Positions 59,541 to 64,000 of a stretch of 64,000 bases of DNA are shown in pieces. Numbering within the stretch: the stretch's first letter is position 1; every line of letters begins with the position of its first letter. The DNA comes from Xanthocytophaga flava (GTDB taxonomy: Bacteria; Bacteroidota; Bacteroidia; Cytophagales; 172606-1). The stretch lies in the NCBI GenBank assembly GCA_030068525.1, contig JASJOS010000012.1, positions 124,001 to 188,000 on the forward strand, written 5' to 3'. The translations under genes and the position numbers were made by a program. The notes under the pieces were generated by a model. It had not been told where the DNA came from. It made no database searches and was given only the letters and a program-made list of their open reading frames with translations.

Positions 59541-59573
59541 GGAGTTAACACACTTGTGTTAGCTCCTTTTTTT
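59541..59573 (+). terminator. Hairpin with T-tract between fecR and susC
   Basis: GGAGTTAACACA pairs with TGTGTTAGCTCC (one mismatch or wobble) and is followed by TTTTTTT on the plus strand. The genes on both sides run on the minus strand, for which the tail is missing; it may still partly separate fecR from susC expression. Confidence 0.55.
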
Positions 59574-59629
59574 AACTCGAATCAGAAGAGTTGGAATAGT
59601 GCATAGACTGGGTATGAATAAACTAGGGT

Positions 59630-60628
59630 TTAATTAGAAATAATGACTTTGTCTTTATCAATCCTGAACTGAAAGCGAGATGTATAAGCAATTCCTGTCA
59701 ATACATTTTCCAGACTTTCATTTTTAAACTCTCCACTGTAACGCCCCTTCAGTAAAGTATTAGGTGCTACAACTATATGTACACCATATCGTTCTTCAAG
59801 GGTTTTGAATACATATTCAAAATTATCCTGTTCAAAAAGTAGAATTCCATCTTTCCAGCCAATTACCTTCTTGGGATTAAAAGAGGTTTTCCGAATAGTA
59901 TTCTCAGCAATACCAATTTCCCCTGGTAGTAGAATAGCTTTTTGTTGTTTACTTTGAAACTGCACTTTACCTGTCATCACGGCCACTGAATATTCATTCT
60001 TTCTTGCCCTCACATTAAAGGAGGTTCCTAATACGGTAGTTTCTGTATGGTTTGTATGAATAATAAAAGGATGTTCTGCATCTTTTTCCACTTCAAAAAA
60101 AGCCTCGCCCTCAAGTTGTACTTCTCGTCTCTTTCCCCAGAATTGAGCTGGATAGATCAGCTTACTTTGAGAGTTCATTGTGACTACAGAACCATCAGGT
60201 AATCGTACTTTCTTTTGCTGAATCTTGCTGGTCAGTTCCTGCAAATCTCTTATAGACCACATCCACCAACTCACACCAGAACCAATCAGAATTACTATAG
60301 AAGCTGCAGCTACCCAAATAGAAGGTCTAAATCTTAAGATGTTATTATTTTCTTTGTCTTCTGAAGCTTCCGGTATTCTCATTTGCCTCTCGAACTGAAG
60401 AATATTGGCCAGCATAGTATCTGATTCATACTTTGTCAGTTCATAGGTTTTCTCATAGGTTATTCCACTAACTATATTTCTGGCAATTGATACTTCTTTC
60501 TCATATTCGGGGTGCATCAGACACCATTGCTCCCAAAAAACAGTCGTTTGTTCATCCGGATTTTTTATCCACTTAACAAAAGATTCATCAACAAGCAACT
60601 CGTCAATTTTTAGCTGATTTACATACAT
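59630..60628 (-). CDS. fecR: FecR-family anti-sigma factor
   Basis: A 332-residue protein. N-terminal cytoplasmic part (about 1-80, 'DELLVDESFVKWIKNPDEQT', 'WEQWCLMHPEYEKEV') binds the sigma factor; one membrane segment follows ('VAAASIVILIGSGVSWWMW', about 105-125); the periplasmic FecR domain has 'KKVRLPDGSVVTMNSQSKLIYPAQF', 'VQLEGEAFFEVEKDAEHPFIIHT', 'TSFNVRA' and the C-terminal DUF4974 part 'FEYVFKTLEERYGVHIVVAPNTLLKGRYSGEF' in pieces. It passes the SusC STN signal to the divergently encoded ECF sigma factor. Only 183 bp separate it from susC. Confidence 0.93.
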   Translation of the reverse strand: MYVNQLKIDELLVDESFVKWIKNPDEQTTVFWEQWCLMHPEYEKEVSIARNIVSGITYEKTYELTKYESDTMLANILQFERQMRIPEASEDKENNNILRFRPSIWVAAASIVILIGSGVSWWMWSIRDLQELTSKIQQKKVRLPDGSVVTMNSQSKLIYPAQFWGKRREVQLEGEAFFEVEKDAEHPFIIHTNHTETTVLGTSFNVRARKNEYSVAVMTGKVQFQSKQQKAILLPGEIGIAENTIRKTSFNPKKVIGWKDGILLFEQDNFEYVFKTLEERYGVHIVVAPNTLLKGRYSGEFKNESLENVLTGIAYTSRFQFRIDKDKVIISN

Positions 60629-60888
60629 AGTTTCTCGGTTTCATATATAGAAAGACACAAGGTGTTCAAATGCCCATACCAAAACTCAAAAAAATTTTAT
60701 CGTATAAGGAAATAATTTTATTTAGGGTATTTCTAGCTCAATAATTTGACCTTTAACAAGGTGAAATAAAACTATTTACATAGCTTCGGTCAGCAAGGAA
60801 ATTATTTTTCTAGGACTATTCATAGTTTTTTTAAAAAATATTCTATAGGTTTGTAGTAAGCCTTTTCGGCTATTTTTTATACATAAAA

Positions 60889-61503
60889 ATGTGTAAAAAT
60901 GACACAATCCTACTGCATATGATAATACCTTTACACGATGAGGAGCAACTCTGGAAAGAGTTTAGAATGGGCAGTAATGAAGCATTGACTACTATATATA
61001 GTCAATATGTGGGTAAATTATATACCTATGGTCGGCAGTTCACCTCCAATGGTGAACTGGTAAGAGATTGTATACAGGATTTATTCTGTGAATTAATTCA
61101 AAACCGTAAAAACCTTGGATCAACAACATCCATAAAATTTTATCTTTTAACCTGCGTCCGTAATAAACTAACCAGAGCCATTAAAAAAAACGGAAAGCAT
61201 TCGCATCTGGATGATATTGAAGAAGGCAATGGATTTGGAGTAGAGTTTCTGGTTCAAAATGAAGCTTTTGTTGAATATTTTAATCTGGAAACAAAGCATA
61301 CTATAGAAAATGTATTTAATAAATTACCTATTAAACAACGAGAAGCTGTTATCCTTTACTTTTACGAAAATCTCAGTTACCAAGAGATTACGGATATTAT
61401 GCAAATAGGTAAAGTAAAATCTACCCGTGCATTAATTTATCGTTCCTTAGAGTCTTTATCTTCATTATTATACAATTTCAAGTTACACTCTGAGCTCGCC
61501 TGA
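60889..61503 (+). CDS. ECF sigma factor (SusCD-linked, RpoE-like)
   Basis: A 204-residue ECF sigma factor (start ATG 60889; a second ATG at 60919 giving MIIPLHDEEQLW also fits). Region 2: 'EALTTIYSQYVGKLYTYGRQF', 'ELVRDCIQDLFCELIQNRKNLG', 'IKFYLLTCVRNKLTRAIKK'. Region 4: 'NVFNKLPIKQREAVILYFYENLSYQEITDIMQIGKVKSTRALIYRSLESL' in pieces, with the helix-turn-helix. It is divergent from fecR (260-bp gap) and belongs to the FecI/FecR pairs that switch on a SusCD operon when the transporter binds substrate. Its likely target is the susC promoter. Confidence 0.93.
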   Translation: MCKNDTILLHMIIPLHDEEQLWKEFRMGSNEALTTIYSQYVGKLYTYGRQFTSNGELVRDCIQDLFCELIQNRKNLGSTTSIKFYLLTCVRNKLTRAIKKNGKHSHLDDIEEGNGFGVEFLVQNEAFVEYFNLETKHTIENVFNKLPIKQREAVILYFYENLSYQEITDIMQIGKVKSTRALIYRSLESLSSLLYNFKLHSELA

Positions 61504-61542
61504 GCAATTGTTTAAAGTTAAAAACACTAAAACAATTGCTCA
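61501..61542 (+). terminator. Terminator hairpin of the ECF sigma gene
   Basis: TGAGCAATTGTTT (61501-61513, including the stop codon) pairs perfectly with AAACAATTGCTCA (61530-61542) over a 16-nt loop. No T-tract follows. Confidence 0.75.
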
Positions 61543-61889
61543 ATGAATGCGATTGACTATTCTTTCCCTACAACTGATGTTAGACAAATCTTGTATGCAT
61601 AGTCTATAACAGTCAGATGTTTTGCCGAGAATTCCGTTTGAAAAATATTTTGCCGTGAATAAAGTGTAATAGGAAAAGTAATCGGAGTTCTGGTCAAAAT
61701 AGAAATTACGGTGAATAATGCACCGAAACAAAACTATCGTGATTAAAACGCAATCTTTCAGCTAATCAGTAAGGCAATCCTACACTTACTAAAAAAAAAT
61801 TTGTAGTAACTTCCTTGCCATAACATTTGAATAGCTTAGGCTTTTTCTTCTATCTGACTGAGATTGATCCCTCTTATAAAATAAAGTTC
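61504..61889. other. 386-bp gene-free region
   Basis: Between the sigma factor and the converging GH43 gene there is no supported gene. It contains the sigma-gene terminator and, at 61682-61698, another TCGGAGTTCTGGTCAAA unit with related fragments such as GCCGAGAATTCCGTTTG at 61624-61640. Confidence 0.55.
61682..61698 (+). repeat. Isolated TCGGAGTTCTGGTCAAA unit
   Basis: It differs in only two positions from TCGGTATTCTGGTCAAA at 1675-1691, 60 kb away, and is flanked by weaker relatives, so it is probably part of the same degraded repeat family. Confidence 0.5.
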
Positions 61890-62846
61890 CTATTTAGTAA
61901 TAGAAGCATTCATCTGGTCAAAAGTAGACTTAGTCACTGTAAACATAGTACCATGACGTACTCCTTCAGGAAATTTAACTTTATCAGATACATCCTCCCA
62001 GTTTTCCATATCTAATGACCGCACTGCTCCATACGCATGCTGCGTATACTTATCAAAATATAAATAGGTGTATTCTCCTACTTGCAAGGGAGAAGGGCCC
62101 TCTGCCCAATACTTACCAGTGATTGGCCCTGATACTTCGACAGGATACGGTCCTGCAGCATTTCGGGAACGAGTAATCCGAATGTTTTTCTGAGGTGGAT
62201 TGGGGTTTTCATTCTTGACAAACATATAGTACCATTTGCCTTTCTGGAAAATTGTGGCATCAATTGCACTAAAATTTGGATTGAAAAACATTTCGGTTTT
62301 ACTGAAAGTTTTAAAATCCTTTGTGGTCACATAATAGATCCGATGGTTTAAACCTTTTTCATTTTCAGAATCAGCTATATCTGAATGCCGGCCGGGAATG
62401 GTTGTAGCCCAGAAAATCAGAAACTGCTTAGTTTTTTTATCATAAAATACTTCAGGAGCCCAGCTGTTTTTAGCTGTAGGTTCATGCACCATGACAGGAA
62501 TCTCTTTTTGTTCAGACCAGTGTATCAGATCCTTTGAAGACGCATACCCGATAATCTGATCGTTCCATCCACTTGTCCATACCATATGATAGGTTCCATC
62601 TGCTCCCTGAGTAATACAGGGATCACGCATAAGCTTATCTTTTCCTACAGTAGGTTGTAGAAACGATTTGCCATCATTAAGCTTCTGCCAGGTTAGTCCA
62701 TCCGGGCTATAGGCAAAGTGTAATCCATCTTGTCCATTATCAACAAAATAGGAGAATAAATAGATTTCATTCTGTGCATTACTATATTGAATGTGCAGAA
62801 ACAAAATACTCAAAAACAAAAAGAGGCGATTTGAAAAAGTAGTCAT
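61890..62846 (-). CDS. GH43-like glycoside hydrolase (secreted)
   Basis: A 318-residue protein with signal peptide (FLFLSILFLHIQYSNAQ). It is a five-bladed propeller of the GH43 type: Asp in 'KLMRDPCITQG', 'WAPEVFYDKKTKQFLIFWATT', second Asp in 'FSAIDATIFQKGKWYYMFVKN', Glu in 'YWAEGPSPLQVGEYTYLYF' and 'EGVRHGTMF' near the C-terminus. It is distant from the three GH43s at 49-54 kb and closer to the family's arabinosidase/xylosidase members seen as single-domain proteins beside GH88/GH105 enzymes. The box TTGTGT-N7-ACACAA lies 40 bp upstream, so AraR probably controls it. Substrate is likely an arabinose-containing side chain. Confidence 0.87.
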   Translation of the reverse strand: MTTFSNRLFLFLSILFLHIQYSNAQNEIYLFSYFVDNGQDGLHFAYSPDGLTWQKLNDGKSFLQPTVGKDKLMRDPCITQGADGTYHMVWTSGWNDQIIGYASSKDLIHWSEQKEIPVMVHEPTAKNSWAPEVFYDKKTKQFLIFWATTIPGRHSDIADSENEKGLNHRIYYVTTKDFKTFSKTEMFFNPNFSAIDATIFQKGKWYYMFVKNENPNPPQKNIRITRSRNAAGPYPVEVSGPITGKYWAEGPSPLQVGEYTYLYFDKYTQHAYGAVRSLDMENWEDVSDKVKFPEGVRHGTMFTVTKSTFDQMNASITK

Positions 62847-62885
62847 TGATAAGCAATAGAATCAAAATGGTCGATCAAAATAGAT

Positions 62886-62904
62886 TTGTGTCATATACAC
62901 ACAA
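62886..62904 (-). promoter_or_regulatory. Probable AraR operator at the distal GH43 gene
   Basis: TTGTGT-CATATAC-ACACAA, the same 6-7-6 palindrome as at araB and araR, 40-58 bp upstream of the GH43 start at 62846 and downstream of the terminator of the next gene. It defines a third probable AraR target, 16 kb from araR. Confidence 0.58.
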
Positions 62905-62920
62905 TATGCAATATGGAACA

Positions 62921-62953
62921 ATCCGGATAAGAAGTAATGCTTCTCATCCGGAT
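62921..62953 (-). terminator. Terminator hairpin of the GH88 gene
   Basis: ATCCGGATAAGAAG (62921-62934) pairs with CTTCTCATCCGGAT (62940-62953) around a 5-nt loop with one mismatch, about 30 bp past the GH88 stop. Confidence 0.8.
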
Positions 62954-62982
62954 TTATTTTACTCGATCAGCTAACAAGCTGA

Positions 62983-64000
62983 TTATGACTTTTTACCTTT
63001 TTTCTTCTGAAGCCATGCATTATAGCGTAATAAACCTTCCAGATAATAATAATCGGCATATACTAATGGTACATCTACCTCACTGTGTTGTGGTTTATGA
63101 CCAACACTATGCATCAAAATAAAGTTATTATTTTTCCCTATAGGAGCCAGGTAAGCAGGAGAAGACAGACTTTTCAGCATTTCTATGGCATTTTTTATAT
63201 ACGTATCTCCTTTTTTGGAATACTCTGCTAGTTCAAACAACGCAGAAGAAGCAATGGCAGCCGCAGACGCATCCCGTTCTTCATTTGGGATGTTGGGAGC
63301 ATTATAATCCCAGTAAGGAACCTTATCTTTTGGCAGGTTTGGATGATTGAGAATAAAGTCAGCAATATTTTCCGCTTCTTTCAGATAAACCGGATTTTTG
63401 GTTTCTCTATACATGACCACATATCCATACAACCCCCATGATTGTCCACGTCCCCAGGCAGATTCATCTGCATAACCCTGAGCCGTTTTTTTAGCCAGTA
63501 CTTTTCCTCCTTTGTCGTAACATACTACATGATAGCTGCTATTATCTTTCCGGTAATGGTTTTTAATAGTACTATCCGCATGTGAAAGACATATGTTGTA
63601 AAACTCTTTATTACCAGATTCTTTCGCAGCCCAGAAAAGGAACTCCAGATTCATCATATTATCAATAATGACTGGATAATCATAATTGGCAAACTTCTCC
63701 CAAGACTTGATCACACCATATTCCGGATGAAAACGGGTTGCCAGCGATTTAGCTCCAGTCAGCATGATGTCTTTGTATGTTTCATTTTTAGTCAGTCGGT
63801 AGCCATTTCCAAAGGGGCAATACAACATAAATCCTAAGTCATGAGTAGTTGTGTTATTCTTTTCCTTTTCTACAGCCATCGACCATTTGTGAGCTGCATC
63901 TTTCCATTTGGGATCTTTGGTGTATTCATATAAATACCAGAGGGAACCACCAAAGAATCCGCTACACCACCAGGAAGAAGCCATATCCCGAGGTGAGCCA
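62983..64000 (-). CDS. Unsaturated glucuronyl/rhamnogalacturonyl hydrolase (GH88/GH105), 5' part outside window
   Basis: The frame is open through the right window edge (codons beyond the Met at 63984 read GSPRD), so the protein is N-terminally cut; 338 residues are visible. Family motifs: 'PRDMASSWWCSGFFGGSLWYLYE', 'TTTHDLGFMLYCPFG' with the Asp of the catalytic pair, 'YPVIIDNMMNLEFLFWAA' with the second Asp, 'YADESAWGRGQSWGLYGYV' and 'DASAAAIASSALFEL'. GH88 and GH105 enzymes remove the 4,5-unsaturated uronic acid left by polysaccharide lyases. The HDxGF and RGQSW motifs favour GH88. In a locus for arabinan, a side chain of pectin, it suggests that pectic rhamnogalacturonan or an uronic-acid-bearing glycan is also handled. 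Confidence 0.88.
   Translation of the reverse strand, partial: GSPRDMASSWWCSGFFGGSLWYLYEYTKDPKWKDAAHKWSMAVEKEKNNTTTHDLGFMLYCPFGNGYRLTKNETYKDIMLTGAKSLATRFHPEYGVIKSWEKFANYDYPVIIDNMMNLEFLFWAAKESGNKEFYNICLSHADSTIKNHYRKDNSSYHVVCYDKGGKVLAKKTAQGYADESAWGRGQSWGLYGYVVMYRETKNPVYLKEAENIADFILNHPNLPKDKVPYWDYNAPNIPNEERDASAAAIASSALFELAEYSKKGDTYIKNAIEMLKSLSSPAYLAPIGKNNNFILMHSVGHKPQHSEVDVPLVYADYYYLEGLLRYNAWLQKKKGKKS

Noticed and set aside
1-64000. tRNA, rRNA, CRISPR, prophage or complete insertion sequences
   Set aside because: No cloverleaf with a TTC-G arm, no rRNA landmark, no regular repeat-spacer array and no transposase or phage structural gene was recognised by eye; a tRNAscan/Infernal search would be more sensitive.

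Overview
The window comes from a member of the Bacteroidota, most likely order Cytophagales (a Cytophaga/Rhodocytophaga-like soil or freshwater polymer degrader). The evidence is direct: a SusC/SusD outer-membrane pair behind an ECF sigma/FecR anti-sigma switch, type IX secretion sorting domains of both kinds (gliding-motility type B at 4680-7712, Por type A at 49458-51140), many lipoproteins, AT-rich intergenic DNA, and promoter elements matching the Bacteroidota -7 consensus TAnnTTTG. No rRNA, tRNA, CRISPR array, prophage or intact insertion sequence was recognised.

Positions 1-35.4 kb are mixed housekeeping and accessory genes with frequent strand changes: a START-domain protein, DUF4112 protein, secreted esterase, UPF0173 hydrolase, a secreted seven-repeat propeller protein, cupin, HemJ, SUI1, three separate thioredoxin/peroxiredoxin loci (one a two-domain fusion, one the same two domains as adjacent genes), an orphan ECF sigma factor, lipid kinase, universal stress protein, non-phosphorylating GAPDH (gapN), an Rpn-like nuclease with an in-frame 12-bp tandem repeat, ATP-grasp ligase, YqeY protein, a flotillin-like SPFH protein with repeated N-terminal units, a response regulator, two large LRR proteins that share a BRCT-like centre, lipoproteins, a frameshifted gene, an aminotransferase and a secreted erythromycin-esterase-like protein.

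Positions 35.5-64 kb form one arabinan/arabinose utilisation locus, nearly all on the minus strand. From the right: unsaturated glucuronyl hydrolase (GH88, cut by the window end), a GH43 enzyme, ECF sigma factor (plus strand), FecR, SusC, SusD, three GH43 enzymes (two endo-arabinanase-like, one with a ricin-type lectin and a T9SS tag), a GH51 arabinofuranosidase, the Nudix-type repressor AraR, araB, araA, a second GH51, araD, a sodium/sugar symporter, a HAD phosphatase, transaldolase and a lipoprotein aldose 1-epimerase. Logically, surface GH43s cut arabinan, SusCD imports oligosaccharides, periplasmic GH51/GH43 release L-arabinose, GalM equilibrates the anomers, the SSS symporter imports it, AraABD make D-xylulose 5-phosphate, and transaldolase feeds it into the pentose phosphate pathway.

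Two regulatory layers are visible: the trans-envelope sigma/FecR/SusC system, and a 19-bp palindrome TTGTGT-N7-ACACAA found upstream of araR, araB and the distal GH43 gene, which I infer to be the AraR operator. Non-coding structure of note: a perfect 48-bp inverted repeat (21560-21821), two copies of a structured dispersed repeat (18262-18485 and 40246-40440), three patches of short repeats resembling IS21-type ends, and a strong hairpin at every junction from susD to araR.
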